Shown in pieces: positions 7,984 to 16,714 of a stretch of 42,482 nucleotides of DNA (position 1 is its first letter; each line of letters begins with the position of its first letter). Source of the stretch: Halobacteriales archaeon QH_6_64_20. GTDB lineage: Archaea; Halobacteriota; Halobacteria; Halobacteriales; Halococcaceae. The notes under the pieces were generated by a model. That model was not told the DNA's origin, did not search any database, and worked only from the letters and a program-made list of their open reading frames with translations. The position numbers and the translations under genes are program-made. The stretch is from assembly GCA_003021235.1 (NCBI GenBank), contig PXQR01000133.1, positions 1 through 42,482 of the forward strand, read 5' to 3'.

Positions 7984-8976
7984 ATGGATGACTCCACGAC
8001 GCAAGCGAACGGTTCGATCGCGCTCGTGACCGGTTCGACCGAGGGCATTGGCCGGGAGACCGCGCTCGGGCTCGCACGCGAAGGCGCGACCGTGCTAGTA
8101 CACGGTCGCGACCGCGAGAAGGGGAAAGCCGTCGTCGATCGGATCGAACGCGAGACCGACGGCTCTGCGGTACTGTTGCTCGCTGATTTCGGCGACCGGG
8201 AGGCGATCCGGGACTTCGCAAAAGCAATCCGCGACCGGTACGACCGCCTCGACGTCCTGATCCACAACGCGGGCGCGACCTTCGAACAGTACGGCGAGAC
8301 CGATGCCGGCATCGAGCGTACCTTCGCGATCAACCACCTCGCGCCATTCGAACTCACCCACCACCTGTTTTCGTTGCTCGAAGCGAGCGATCACGCCCGG
8401 GTGATCACGACCTCCTCGGGCGTCCACCGACGGGCGACGATCGATGTCGACGACTTCGGGACGGAGGGAAACGAGGAGTACAACGGGTTGGAGGCGTACG
8501 GCCGCTCGAAGCTGGCGAACGTGCTCTTCACTTACGAACTTTCTCGCCGGTGTGATCCGGCGTCGATCACGGCGAACGCGTTCGGGCCGGGCTTCGTGCC
8601 GGGGACCCAGCTCAGCCGCGGGGCCTTCCGGCGGTTTCGGCTAGCGACGGGCGCGATCGGCTACCTGCCCGATGCTCTGCTGGGAGCGCTCCCCGGTCCG
8701 ATAGGGACGATCAAGGGCGGCGCACGAACGCCGATCTACCTGGCGAGCGACCGCGACGTCGAGTACGTCTCGGGACAGTACTTCGAGGACCGGGAGCCAG
8801 TACTGTCCGCACCGCAGTCGTACGACCCGCATCTCGGGCGAGAACTCTGGGAAGTAAGCGCCGATATGCTCGATCTCTCGGCGACCGATCCGTCGATCGA
8901 ACGCGGGGAGCAACGGGACGGTTCGTCGGGACTGTTCGACCGGGCAACCGCACGAGTGTTGCGACGACGGGCCTGA
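7984..8976 (+). CDS. Short-chain dehydrogenase/reductase (retinol dehydrogenase-like)
   Basis: A 330-residue NAD(P)-dependent oxidoreductase of the classical SDR fold. It has the nucleotide-binding TGSTEGIG at residues 16-23, NAG at 95-97, a Ser at about 144-145 and the catalytic pair Tyr172 and Lys176 in AYGRSKLAN. An Arg after the second strand (VHGRD) favours NADP. The C-terminal part beyond the SDR core (GPIGTIKGGARTPIYLA and after) is typical of the WW-oxidoreductase/retinol dehydrogenase-like subgroup. The substrate is unknown. The ATG at 7984 puts the glycine motif at the usual distance; an upstream in-frame start adds residues with no family match. It stands alone, with the neighbours on the other strand. 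Confidence 0.9.
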   Translation: MDDSTTQANGSIALVTGSTEGIGRETALGLAREGATVLVHGRDREKGKAVVDRIERETDGSAVLLLADFGDREAIRDFAKAIRDRYDRLDVLIHNAGATFEQYGETDAGIERTFAINHLAPFELTHHLFSLLEASDHARVITTSSGVHRRATIDVDDFGTEGNEEYNGLEAYGRSKLANVLFTYELSRRCDPASITANAFGPGFVPGTQLSRGAFRRFRLATGAIGYLPDALLGALPGPIGTIKGGARTPIYLASDRDVEYVSGQYFEDREPVLSAPQSYDPHLGRELWEVSADMLDLSATDPSIERGEQRDGSSGLFDRATARVLRRRA

Positions 8977-9041
8977 TGACCGTACCGGACGCTATACCGT
9001 ACACCCGATTACGGTGTCGTCCGCCCGTCGGGCGTGAGGGC

Positions 9042-9779
9042 TCAATCCGACCAGGCGATTCGGAAGACCTCGACGTCGAGTTCCTTCGTCTCCTCGCCGT
9101 GGAAGTCGAACTGCCGGGGAAGGGAGATCTCGGCGCGAAAGCCCTGTGTGACCTCTCCGCCGCCGTCCGCGACGAACGCCTCGACGAACTCGCGGCTCCC
9201 GCGGTTGTGCACCGAATAGGAGACGTCCGCGACCCGTGACGTCGTTTCGAGAAACGCCCTGTCGGCGTGTTCATTAGTGTTCTGTGCGCCGAAGGGCGGG
9301 TTCATTACGACCGTCACCGACCGATCCGTCATCGATCGACCTACCGCCGATCGATCCGTCGTGGGCTGACCCGCCGTGGACCGATCCGCTGTAGGCTGGC
9401 GTTCGTCGCTCGCGTCGCCACCGCGGTCGTCGTCGGTCCGCGCATCGAGCGGTGGGCGGGCCACGTCCCCACGGACCCAGGAGATCGGCGTCGTCGTTCC
9501 GACTCGACGCCTGTTCTCCCGAGCGATCCGGAGCGCTCCGCCGTCGAGATCGATGCCCACGACCTCGGCCGGCCCCCGGAGGGCGGCCCCGAGCGCGAGC
9601 ATGCCGGTGCCGGTCCCGAGATCGATCACCGTTCGGTCTTCGACATCTCCCAATAGATCGGCGACGTGGATCAGGTGGGCGGCGAGTTCCGGCGGCGTCG
9701 GGTACTGTTCGAGGCCCGCCTGCGGACTCTCGAACCCGGCGACGACGGCGAGTTGCTGTGCCAGGGCAGTCTTTTTCAT
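9042..9779 (-). CDS. METTL5-like RNA N6-adenine methylase with an internal repeat insertion
   Basis: A 245-residue S-adenosylmethionine-dependent methyltransferase of the COG2263/METTL5 group, which modifies an adenine of small-subunit rRNA in studied members. It has LEQYPTPPELAA near residue 23, the SAM motif DLGTGTG at 53-59, an acidic strand GIDLD and the catalytic NPPFG at 160-164. The C-terminal half includes YSVHNRGSREFVEAF. Between the core strands, residues about 112-154 form an extra segment of degenerate TDRS/ADRS-type repeats that family members do not need. The ATG at 9779 places QYPTPP at its usual distance; the upstream in-frame start at 9806 is less likely. Confidence 0.88.
   Translation of the reverse strand: MKKTALAQQLAVVAGFESPQAGLEQYPTPPELAAHLIHVADLLGDVEDRTVIDLGTGTGMLALGAALRGPAEVVGIDLDGGALRIARENRRRVGTTTPISWVRGDVARPPLDARTDDDRGGDASDERQPTADRSTAGQPTTDRSAVGRSMTDRSVTVVMNPPFGAQNTNEHADRAFLETTSRVADVSYSVHNRGSREFVEAFVADGGGEVTQGFRAEISLPRQFDFHGEETKELDVEVFRIAWSD
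9318..9446 (-). repeat. Degenerate tandem repeat inserted in the RNA methylase gene
   Basis: This in-frame stretch is built from imperfect units around the word GACCGATCCG and its variants. It encodes repeats such as TADRSTAGQPTTDRSAVGRS. It sits between the SAM-binding part and the NPPFG motif and is probably a disordered loop. Confidence 0.65.
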
Positions 9780-9891
9780 ACCCCAGGTTCGGGCGAGGAC
9801 CAGCAAGGGACTTGCCCTCCAATTGCTTCGACCGACGGTGACACTAATCGCTCGGGAGACGACGCGATCGAAAGCCGAACCGATGGGTCCC

Positions 9892-11649
9892 TCAGTCGGC
9901 TGCGCTCTCGGTTCGGTCCCTCAGTTCCGTCCGTCGGATCTTTCCGGTCACGGTTTTGGGCAGTTCGTCGACGAACTCGACCTCCCGGGGGTACTCGTGG
10001 GCCGCGAGTTCCTCGCGAACGTGGGTCTTGATCTCCTCGGCGAGGTCCGCAGAGCCCTCGTAGCCGCCGCTCAGCACGACATAGGCCTTGACGATATTGC
10101 CCCGCTGGTCGTCGGGTTTGGGCACGACGGCGGCTTCGGCCACTGCGGGGTGTTCGCCGAGGGAGGACTCGACCTCGAAGGGCCCGATCCGATAGCCCGA
10201 CGAAAGGATCACGTCGTCCGCCCGCCCCTCGAACCAGAAATAGCCGTCCGAATCGAGATGGCCGAGATCACCCGATAGGTACCAGTCGTTGACGAAGCTA
10301 TCGGCGGTCTTCTCGGGCTGTTCCCAGTAGCCTGCGAAGAAACACGGGTAGTCGCCGCGCTGGGCGATCTCGCCGGTTTCGCCCGCTTGTAGGGGTTCGC
10401 CGGTCTCGGGATCGACGACCGTCGCCTCGATGCCCGGAAGGGGTTTGCCCATGCTACCTGGCCGCACGGCCATCGACGGGTAGTTGTTGATGATCATGTT
10501 GCCAGTCTCGGTCTGCCCGTAGGTATCGAGGATCGTCACGCCCAGCGCGTCTTCACCCCACTCGACCACGCCCGCGGAGAGGGGTTCGCCGATAGAGAGG
10601 GCGTGGCGCAGATCGAGGTCGACCTCCTTTAGAACCGATTCGTGTTCGCGAAGCATTCGGTAGGCGGTCGGCACCGAAAACAGTACCGTGATCGGGAACT
10701 CATCGAGCAGGCCCGCCCACGCCTCGGGGTCGAACTCTCCCTCGTAGGTAAACTGACTTATCCCCCAGAACCAGGCTCCCAGCGCGTTGATCGGCCCGGT
10801 GAGCCAGCCCAGGTCGGCGGTCGACCAGTAGAGATCGTCCTCGGCGAGGTCGACCGCGTAGCGTTGAGTGGCCGCGACGCCGGCGACCCAGCGGTGCTTG
10901 TGGAGTATGCCTTTCGCGAGTCCGGTGGTCCCCGAGGTGTAATACAACAGTGCGTCGTCCTCGCCGCTCGTCCGGGCGGTCTCGTATTCGTCGCTCGCCG
11001 CCGCCATCGCCTCGTCGTAATCGATATCCCCCGATCGGTCGCGTCCCGTTTCGCCGCCGGTGCTGTCGTCTCCACCGCCGCCGTCGCCACCACCGCGATC
11101 GACGACGATCACCGTCTCGACTGTCGGGGCGTCTTCGAGGGCCCGGGAAACGGTGTCCCGATTGTCGGCAGTCGTGAGGATCGCTCTCGCGTCGCAGTCG
11201 GCGAGGCGATAGGAGATCCCGTCGGGACCGAAGCGCTCGTTGATCCCGCCGAAGACCGCGCCGTGCTTGAGCGTCCCGACGAGTGCAACGTAGTGTGCCG
11301 GAACCCGTGGCATATAGGTGAACACGCGATCGCCGCGCTCGATGTCGTGCTCTTCGAGAAGGCTCGCAAAGCGGTTCGATCGCTCGGCGAGGTCGGCGAA
11401 GGTCATCGCTTCGTGCTCTCCGCCTCGCAGGTCGCTTTGCTTTCCGCTCGGCTCGTTCGAGACGCTTTGCGCCTCGCTCCCCGCATACTGAAGCGCTATC
11501 TTCCCGGGCGTCGCCTCGGCGTGGCGGTCACAGACTTCGTGACCGATGTTCATCTCCTCGGGAGCATTCCAGTCGGCTTCGGCGTAGATGTCGTCCCAGC
11601 TGAAGTCCGTTCTCGCCTGCTCGTAGTCCGTCAGGTTGTGTGTCGCCAT
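9892..11649 (-). CDS. AMP-forming acyl/acetyl-CoA synthetase
   Basis: A 585-residue adenylate-forming ligase that activates a carboxylic acid to its CoA thioester using ATP. It has the P-loop YYTSGTTGLAKG at about 236-247, DTYGQTETG, the WYLSGDLG and GRADDVI motifs, and the C-terminal Lys in LPKTVTGKIRR. The aromatic stretch LGWLTGPINALGAWFWG is shared with acetyl- and medium-chain acyl-CoA synthetases, so a short or medium acid is likely; the exact substrate is not readable. A Gly/Asp-rich loop at about 185-208 is an extra low-complexity segment. The ATG at 11649 (MATHNLTDYE) gives the normal family N-terminus; the open frame upstream is spurious. It is divergent from the transporter gene that follows. 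Confidence 0.92.
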   Translation of the reverse strand: MATHNLTDYEQARTDFSWDDIYAEADWNAPEEMNIGHEVCDRHAEATPGKIALQYAGSEAQSVSNEPSGKQSDLRGGEHEAMTFADLAERSNRFASLLEEHDIERGDRVFTYMPRVPAHYVALVGTLKHGAVFGGINERFGPDGISYRLADCDARAILTTADNRDTVSRALEDAPTVETVIVVDRGGGDGGGGDDSTGGETGRDRSGDIDYDEAMAAASDEYETARTSGEDDALLYYTSGTTGLAKGILHKHRWVAGVAATQRYAVDLAEDDLYWSTADLGWLTGPINALGAWFWGISQFTYEGEFDPEAWAGLLDEFPITVLFSVPTAYRMLREHESVLKEVDLDLRHALSIGEPLSAGVVEWGEDALGVTILDTYGQTETGNMIINNYPSMAVRPGSMGKPLPGIEATVVDPETGEPLQAGETGEIAQRGDYPCFFAGYWEQPEKTADSFVNDWYLSGDLGHLDSDGYFWFEGRADDVILSSGYRIGPFEVESSLGEHPAVAEAAVVPKPDDQRGNIVKAYVVLSGGYEGSADLAEEIKTHVREELAAHEYPREVEFVDELPKTVTGKIRRTELRDRTESAAD

Positions 11650-11891
11650 CGTAGAACGAGTTACCAGGGAATCGTTATCAATCGTGTTGGTTCTTCGGTG
11701 ACATGTCGATCGCCGACTCACCGACGGAGCCGAAATCGCGGCCATCGACGCCGCCGCGGTCTCGGACGCCGTCGTGTCGGGCGGACGGCGGATCGTTGCG
11801 CTCGATTCCCCGCCGCCGGTTTCGGCTCGAAACCGGAACGGAACGTAGCGGGTCGCGGCGATTATCCGTCTCAGGCTCACAGGAACAGCAA

Positions 11892-12809
11892 GTGAACCCG
11901 TCCGCTCGCCGTCTCGGGTTGTTCGTCGTCGCCGCGACCCTGCTCGGAGGCACGTTCGTCGCCGCGCGGGCCGGATTGCCGTACTTCCCGCCGCTTCTGT
12001 ACGTCGCGTTGCGCTTCGATCTCGCCGCCGTCGTCCTCCTCTCGTACGTCGCGCTCACGCGCGAGGACTGGCGACCCCGAACTCGGCGGGACGTCGCCGG
12101 CGTTCTCGTCACGGGTATCCCGGCGCTCGGATTGAGTAATGCTCTTTTGTTCACCGGCCAGCAGTTCACGACGAGCGCCATCGCCTCGGTGATCTTCAGC
12201 CTCGCGCCCGTCCTGACGCCGGTCTTTGCCTTCTTCGTCCTCGCCGACGAGCGGATCTCGACGCGCGGGGCGCTCGGCCTCCTGCTCGGGCTGTGTGGCG
12301 TGGTGATCGTGATCGACGTCGATCCAGGGACACTGTTCACCGGCGACCCCACCGGCCAACTGATCCTGCTGTGCGGGGCGGCGAGCGCCGCGCTGGGAAG
12401 CGTCCTCATCCAGCGCGTCGATGCGTCGCTGTCGAGCACCGTCGAAACCGCCTGGGGACTGCCCTTCGGCGCGGCGACCCTCCACGTCGCGAGCGTCGCC
12501 TTCGGGGAATCGTTCGCCGCCGTCGAGTGGACGGGAACGGCGATCGTTTCGCTCGTCTACGTCGCCGTCTTCTCGGGCGCGCTCGCGTACACCGCCTATT
12601 TCGCGTTGCTCGCGGAAACCGGCCCGATCCAGGCGAACCTGATCAACTACGCGATCCCGATCGTCGCGACCCTCGCCGGATGGGTGCTCCTCGGCGAAGG
12701 AATCTCCACGACGACTGTCCTCGGCTTCCTCGTCATCTTCGCCGGGTTCGTCCTGCTCAAGTACCGCGTCCTGCGCGAGCGGTTCGGCCTGCCCGCCGAA
12801 GGCGGGTAG
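11892..12809 (+). CDS. EamA/DMT-family transporter
   Basis: A membrane permease of about 305 residues with ten predicted helices in two homologous EamA halves; the first begins LFVVAATLLGGTFVAARAG, the second near residue 150. Members export amino acids or metabolites; the substrate here is unknown. The start is not certain. GTG at 11892 begins just before the first helix and gives the usual family length. The ATG at 11703 in the same frame would add 63 residues that are Arg/Ser/Pro-rich and unlike a transporter N-terminus. The gene is divergent from the CoA synthetase, so the region 11650-11891 probably holds both promoters. Confidence 0.85.
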   Translation: MNPSARRLGLFVVAATLLGGTFVAARAGLPYFPPLLYVALRFDLAAVVLLSYVALTREDWRPRTRRDVAGVLVTGIPALGLSNALLFTGQQFTTSAIASVIFSLAPVLTPVFAFFVLADERISTRGALGLLLGLCGVVIVIDVDPGTLFTGDPTGQLILLCGAASAALGSVLIQRVDASLSSTVETAWGLPFGAATLHVASVAFGESFAAVEWTGTAIVSLVYVAVFSGALAYTAYFALLAETGPIQANLINYAIPIVATLAGWVLLGEGISTTTVLGFLVIFAGFVLLKYRVLRERFGLPAEGG

Positions 12810-12901
12810 AGCGACGACTGTCATCTCGGTGCGCTCACCGTCGGCGATCCGTACGCGAGGTGAGGTATCGCTCGCGGTGTCCCCGTTCCGACCGTCGCCG
12901 C

Positions 12902-13762
12902 TCAGAGACGGATCAGCGGTTGTCCCGCGAGCGCTGCGAGAAAGAGTACGAGCGCTACACCACCGTAGCCGACCGCGAACGCCCACACCAGCGCGACCGA
13001 ACGGGAGATCCGTTGTCGTTCGGCGAGCGAAGCGACCACGAAGCCGACCAGCGGGATCACCTGTAGTCCGTGCAAGCCGACGAAGTGTGCGACCCGCAGG
13101 TCCCCGGCTCGAGTGCTCCAGTTCACGAACGGGAGCCCCGGCCCGCCGTCCGGCACGCCGACGGCGTGGCCGAAGTTGCCGATCATCGCGAACCCTTCGA
13201 GGCTCGCGAACACGAATACGGCGAAGCCGAGGCGGATCCCCCAGCAGTAGGCCGGTGCCAGCGACGGTTCGGTCCGCCAGAACCGGACGAGGAGGTACGC
13301 GACGAGCGCCGTGTTGAGCAGGATCGCCGCGAGCATGACCCCGGCGAGCGCCATATCGAAAAGCGTAGAATCGTTGAAGTGTGACTCGACGGCCCGCGCT
13401 CCCTGGAAGGAGATAATCGCGATCTCGACGAGCATCGCGGTGCCGATACCCCACGTGATCCGCCGCTCGATCCGTTCATTGAGGCGGAGATAGCCGACGA
13501 CCCAACCGACGGTCGCGGTGTAGATCGCGATCGAGAGCGCGAACTTCATCGGCTTGAACCAGGGATTCAACCCCAGGACCGAGCGCCCGTCGAACGGCGC
13601 GATCGCGGCCATGCCTACGAACAGGCTCAGATTGATCGCGGCGACCGCGAACAGGAAGCCGTTGCGGTCTCGAAGTTCCCTGACGGCTTCGGGAACGCTC
13701 GCATAGCCCGTGGCGGAGACAACGCTCACGATAGTCGCTTTCGTTTTAGCACGGGTGATCAC
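12902..13762 (-). CDS. Conserved multi-spanning membrane protein of unknown function
   Basis: The 286-residue product has about seven to eight hydrophobic helices. Motifs that look conserved are LNPWFKPMKFALSIAIY, an amphipathic Asn/Trp/Phe/Lys loop before a helix, and AHFVGLHGLQVIPLVGF, with two His in a helix. Intramembrane His could bind a cofactor or proton, but I do not recognise a characterised family. The gene is convergent with the transporter and stands alone. The ATG at 13762 precedes a short basic cytoplasmic N-terminus. Confidence 0.75.
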   Translation of the reverse strand: MITRAKTKATIVSVVSATGYASVPEAVRELRDRNGFLFAVAAINLSLFVGMAAIAPFDGRSVLGLNPWFKPMKFALSIAIYTATVGWVVGYLRLNERIERRITWGIGTAMLVEIAIISFQGARAVESHFNDSTLFDMALAGVMLAAILLNTALVAYLLVRFWRTEPSLAPAYCWGIRLGFAVFVFASLEGFAMIGNFGHAVGVPDGGPGLPFVNWSTRAGDLRVAHFVGLHGLQVIPLVGFVVASLAERQRISRSVALVWAFAVGYGGVALVLFLAALAGQPLIRL

Positions 13763-13795
13763 CCGCTCGACGTTCGTCCGTCCTGAACCCTCTCG

Positions 13796-14218
13796 TCACC
13801 GCTGTGTCTCCGGACTACTTCGATCGATGGACGCGTTCGCGCTCGTAGCCGACTCCGTTTCGAGTAGCACCTCTACTCGTGTCTCGAACTCCCGTTCGTC
13901 GATGTGGCCCCGAACATAGCGGTCCCGCAACACCGAGAGTGCGCTCCCGTCCGAGTCGGTTCGGATGATCCTCCTTGTCCTGTTCTCCCCGCGCGGTTCC
14001 CATCGTCGGACGAACTCCAACGACAGCGGAAGCAATCCACCGAATCCGATCGGAAAGGCGATCCAGAACCAGGGATTGCCGAGCGCGAGCGCTCCGAACG
14101 CGACTCCCATTACGACTAACATGACGACGCCTGTGGTGAGCGTTTCCAGCGGGGAGTTCTCCCGACTCCCGTCACGGCCGTCGACAGTCAGGTTCGATCC
14201 GCTGTGTGGGGTACACAT
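13796..14218 (-). CDS. Small membrane protein with C-terminal SHOCT-type domain
   Basis: A 140-residue protein with two transmembrane helices at about 28-48 and 50-68. A charged linker and the segment SVLRDRYVRGHIDEREFETR follow, which fits the short C-terminal (SHOCT) domain, a roughly 30-residue oligomerisation or tail motif found on many membrane proteins. The function is unknown. It is divergent from the TetR gene, and a palindrome in the shared upstream region suggests that the regulator controls it. Confidence 0.72.
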   Translation of the reverse strand: MCTPHSGSNLTVDGRDGSRENSPLETLTTGVVMLVVMGVAFGALALGNPWFWIAFPIGFGGLLPLSLEFVRRWEPRGENRTRRIIRTDSDGSALSVLRDRYVRGHIDEREFETRVEVLLETESATSANASIDRSSPETQR

Positions 14219-14250
14219 GAGCTTCTCTACTCCAAGGGATGTATCGGGAC

Positions 14251-14262
14251 AAGTTAAATGTG
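14251..14262 (-). promoter_or_regulatory. TATA box of the SHOCT protein gene
   Basis: The minus strand reads CACATTTAACTT, about 38 bases before the ATG at 14218. It directly adjoins the palindrome at 14264-14281, so a bound regulator would block basal factor access. Confidence 0.45.
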
Positions 14263-14263
14263 T

Positions 14264-14281
14264 TGAGTAAGTACTTAGTCA
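14264..14281. promoter_or_regulatory. Palindromic operator candidate for the TetR regulator
   Basis: TGAGTAAGTACTTAGTCA is an 18-base inverted repeat. The central TAAGTACTTA is a perfect palindrome and the outer TGA/TCA arms match; only the G at position 4 of each arm breaks symmetry. It lies between the divergent SHOCT and TetR genes, next to the TATA box of the former. Size and symmetry fit a TetR dimer site. Confidence 0.5.
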
Positions 14282-14343
14282 GATCGTATCAGCGAAGTAG
14301 AGGAAGGCGAACGGCTAAACCGCCTGAGCGTCCACTCACGCAC

Positions 14344-14964
14344 ATGAGCGACGCGGTCCCGGACGTAGCGCGCGCGGAAATCGTCGGTGCGGTCAGACGC
14401 GCATTGGCGAAACACGGCTACGCCAGGCTCACGACGAAGAAGGTCGCCGCCGAATCCGAGAAGAGCGAGGCCTTCTTCTTCTATCACTACGATACCAAAG
14501 ACGACCTCGTGGTGGCGTTTCTCGACTGGGCTACGGAGCGTTCAGCCGAACGTCTCGCCGCGATCGACTCCGACGACCCCGTTACCCGCCTGTTCGTCGC
14601 CTGTGACGTTCTCGTGGGCGACTACGAGGACGAAGACGACCGTGGCATCAACGTCGCGATGATGGAACTGCTCTCGCACGCGCCGCACGACGAGGCGTTT
14701 CACGACCGACTTTCGGCGTACAAGCGCTCGGTGATCGATGAACTCGCCGCAATCGTCTCCCTCGGAATCGAATCGGGCGCGTTCCGCGATGTCGACCCGG
14801 AGGCGACGGCGGCGTATCTCCTCATGACCGCCGACGGCACCACCGGCGCGGTGATGGCGCTCGGCATGACCGACGTAGGCGAGAAGGTTCGTGAACGGCT
14901 GTTCGACTACCTCACCTCAACGGTGCTCGCAGACGGCGTCTCGCCGCCCGCGGCGTTCGCGTGA
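14344..14964 (+). CDS. TetR/AcrR-family transcriptional regulator
   Basis: A 206-residue repressor type. The N-terminal helix-turn-helix is readable as YARLTTKKVAAESEKSEAFF followed by FYHYDTKDDLVVAFL, the standard TetR recognition helix with the Y-H-Y and K-D motif. The C-terminal ligand domain is divergent, so the inducer cannot be predicted. The ATG at 14344 gives the usual distance to the HTH; an in-frame start at 14239 would put the palindromic site inside the coding region and adds a basic tail. It probably represses itself and the divergent membrane protein gene. Confidence 0.9.
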   Translation: MSDAVPDVARAEIVGAVRRALAKHGYARLTTKKVAAESEKSEAFFFYHYDTKDDLVVAFLDWATERSAERLAAIDSDDPVTRLFVACDVLVGDYEDEDDRGINVAMMELLSHAPHDEAFHDRLSAYKRSVIDELAAIVSLGIESGAFRDVDPEATAAYLLMTADGTTGAVMALGMTDVGEKVRERLFDYLTSTVLADGVSPPAAFA

Positions 14965-15123
14965 TCGTCCGGAGCGTTCGGAGTGACCCGATCGGGCCTT
15001 GTCTCTCGATTTCGAACGGACGAGCACGGACCGAGCCGGAACCCTACCGACCGTATCGGGTTCGAACCGCGGCTTACGAAACGTTCGACTCACGCAGAAC
15101 ACAAAAGTCCGTCCCCGATGAAC

Positions 15124-15633
15124 TCACCGGCGACTGCTACCGAAAGTCCGCTCCATCTCGACGACGCGCCCCTTGGTACCCGGAGCGAACTCGTGGGTGT
15201 GCTCGGCGACGCGCTCGTATCCGTGAGACAAATAAAAGCAAAGAGCCGGAAGTGACGCCCACAGTCCAAGCGTTTCGACGTCCCGTTCGCGCGCCGCCGC
15301 CTCCAGCTCGGCGAGCAGAGCCGAGCCGACTCCCTGGCGGGCCACGGCCGGATGCACGTAGACCGCGACGACCTCGGCGTCGACTTCCGAAACGAGGTGC
15401 GCGCCGGATTCGAACGCGAGCCACCCGAATCCGACGATTGTCTCCCGTTCGGCGACGATGAAGTACGTGTCCTCGGCGTCGATCGGGTATTCTTCGGGGT
15501 CGCGGTCGTGTGCCCAGGCGGCCACCTGCTCCGCGCCATAGGCGCTCGACCCCAACCCCTCGATGGACGCGAGGTGGACGTCACGAATGGCGAGCGCGTC
15601 GGCGGGTGTCGCTTCGCGAACCTCGACGTTCAT
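15124..15633 (-). CDS. GNAT-family N-acetyltransferase
   Basis: A 169-residue acetyl-CoA-dependent acyltransferase. The acetyl-CoA pyrophosphate loop is ARQGVGSALL, following the strand VVAVYVHP, and the C-terminal part FYLSHGYERV is also typical. The substrate is unknown; members of this type acetylate small amines, antibiotics or protein N-termini. It stands alone, and the ATG at 15633 directly precedes the first strand MNVEVREATPADA. Confidence 0.88.
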   Translation of the reverse strand: MNVEVREATPADALAIRDVHLASIEGLGSSAYGAEQVAAWAHDRDPEEYPIDAEDTYFIVAERETIVGFGWLAFESGAHLVSEVDAEVVAVYVHPAVARQGVGSALLAELEAAARERDVETLGLWASLPALCFYLSHGYERVAEHTHEFAPGTKGRVVEMERTFGSSRR

Positions 15634-15825
15634 ACGAGCAACTTCGACCGGACGATCGTCCGTTCTTCGATCGAGCGGATGCGGCTGTCGAACCCTCGGC
15701 TATCGAGCCGAGAGACGAACTCCCCTCTCGATCCGGTTTTACCGATCCTCTTTCCTCGAATACGGTGCGTCGGTTCGGAAACCTTGAAGTGTAAGTTATC
15801 GAACAGGCAACAGAGTGGCTACCAT

Positions 15826-15836
15826 ACATACTTATG
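15826..15836 (+). promoter_or_regulatory. TATA-like element of the ECF transporter operon
   Basis: ATACATACTTA lies about 29 bases before the ATG at 15860, which fits a leaderless transcript for the three-gene operon. The match to the haloarchaeal TATA consensus is moderate. Confidence 0.35.
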
Positions 15837-15859
15837 CCGAGCGGGTCTGTCCGCTGGGT

Positions 15860-16687
15860 ATGCGCGAGGTGTTCACGATGTGGCGCGACACGCGGATGAT
15901 TTTGCTCGTCGCGGTGGTCGCGGCCGTCTACGCGGCGATTTTGCTCCCGTTCAAGGTGTTTACTATCCTGCCGGGACTCACGAGCGTTCGGCCCGCGAAC
16001 GCCTTTCCGGTCGTGTTCGGCCTGATGTTCGGGCCGGCGGCCGCGTGGGGGTCGGCGATCGGGAACCTGATCGCCGACATCTTCGGCGGGACCTTCGGTC
16101 CCGGGAGCCTCGGCGGCTTCGTCGGGAACTTCTTCTTCGGGTTCGTCGGCTACAAGCTCTGGGGCAACCTCGGCCCGCTATCGAGCGGTGAGGAGCCGAA
16201 CATGCGATCGATCCGCCAGGTCGTCGAGTACGTCCTCATCGCGGTCGCGTCCTCGGCGATGTGTGCGGTCATCATCGCGTGGGTGGCCGACCTCCTGGGA
16301 CTCGTACCGTTCTCGGTGCTCGCGCCGATCATCATGGTGAACAACACGCTGGCCGCTGCGGTTCTCGGGCCGCCGTTGCTCTATCTGACCTACCCGCGGA
16401 TCAAGGACATCGGCTTTCTCTATCCCGAACTGCTCGCCGACGAGGAACTCTCGGCGGCCGGTGCCTCCCGGCGGTACGTCGCCGCGTATGGCTTGCTCGT
16501 CGTCTCGCTCGTCTGGCTCGGCGTCGGCCTCCTCGTCGGAACCGGCGCGGCACCCGGGACCCTCACCGTGGGTCTCGTCGGTCTCGTCGGGTTCGTCTTA
16601 GTGCTCGCGTTCGCTATCATCGGAGCCGAGCGGCTCTCGGCGATCCTCGAACGGGCGGGGGCCAGGCCGGCGGGTCGAAACCGATAA
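15860..16687 (+). CDS. ECF transporter S-component-like membrane protein
   Basis: A 275-residue membrane protein with six or more helices, encoded first in an operon with a double ATPase and an EcfT protein. This marks it as the substrate-binding subunit of an energy-coupling-factor importer. The N-terminal half has an Arg-Pro after helix 1 (SVRPANAFPVVFGLMFGP) and a Gly-rich loop GNLIADIFGGTFGPGS, similar in style to vitamin and QueT-like S subunits. The C-terminal half adds two or three helices beyond the usual size of about 180-200 residues. The substrate (vitamin, nucleobase or metal) cannot be read. The ATG at 15860 suits the TATA spacing; ATG at 15878 is an alternative. Confidence 0.75.
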   Translation: MREVFTMWRDTRMILLVAVVAAVYAAILLPFKVFTILPGLTSVRPANAFPVVFGLMFGPAAAWGSAIGNLIADIFGGTFGPGSLGGFVGNFFFGFVGYKLWGNLGPLSSGEEPNMRSIRQVVEYVLIAVASSAMCAVIIAWVADLLGLVPFSVLAPIIMVNNTLAAAVLGPPLLYLTYPRIKDIGFLYPELLADEELSAAGASRRYVAAYGLLVVSLVWLGVGLLVGTGAAPGTLTVGLVGLVGFVLVLAFAIIGAERLSAILERAGARPAGRNR

Positions 16688-16714
16688 GCCGACTCGACGA
16701 ATGCCGTTCACCCG

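Noticed and set aside
10642..11895. Plus-strand open frame opposite the CoA synthetase
   Set aside because: No recognisable fold and located wholly antisense to a complete, motif-verified enzyme.
11877..13454. Long minus-strand open frame across the DMT transporter and membrane protein genes
   Set aside because: Arg-, Glu- and Asp-rich with no family pattern; it mirrors the real genes as expected in GC-rich DNA.
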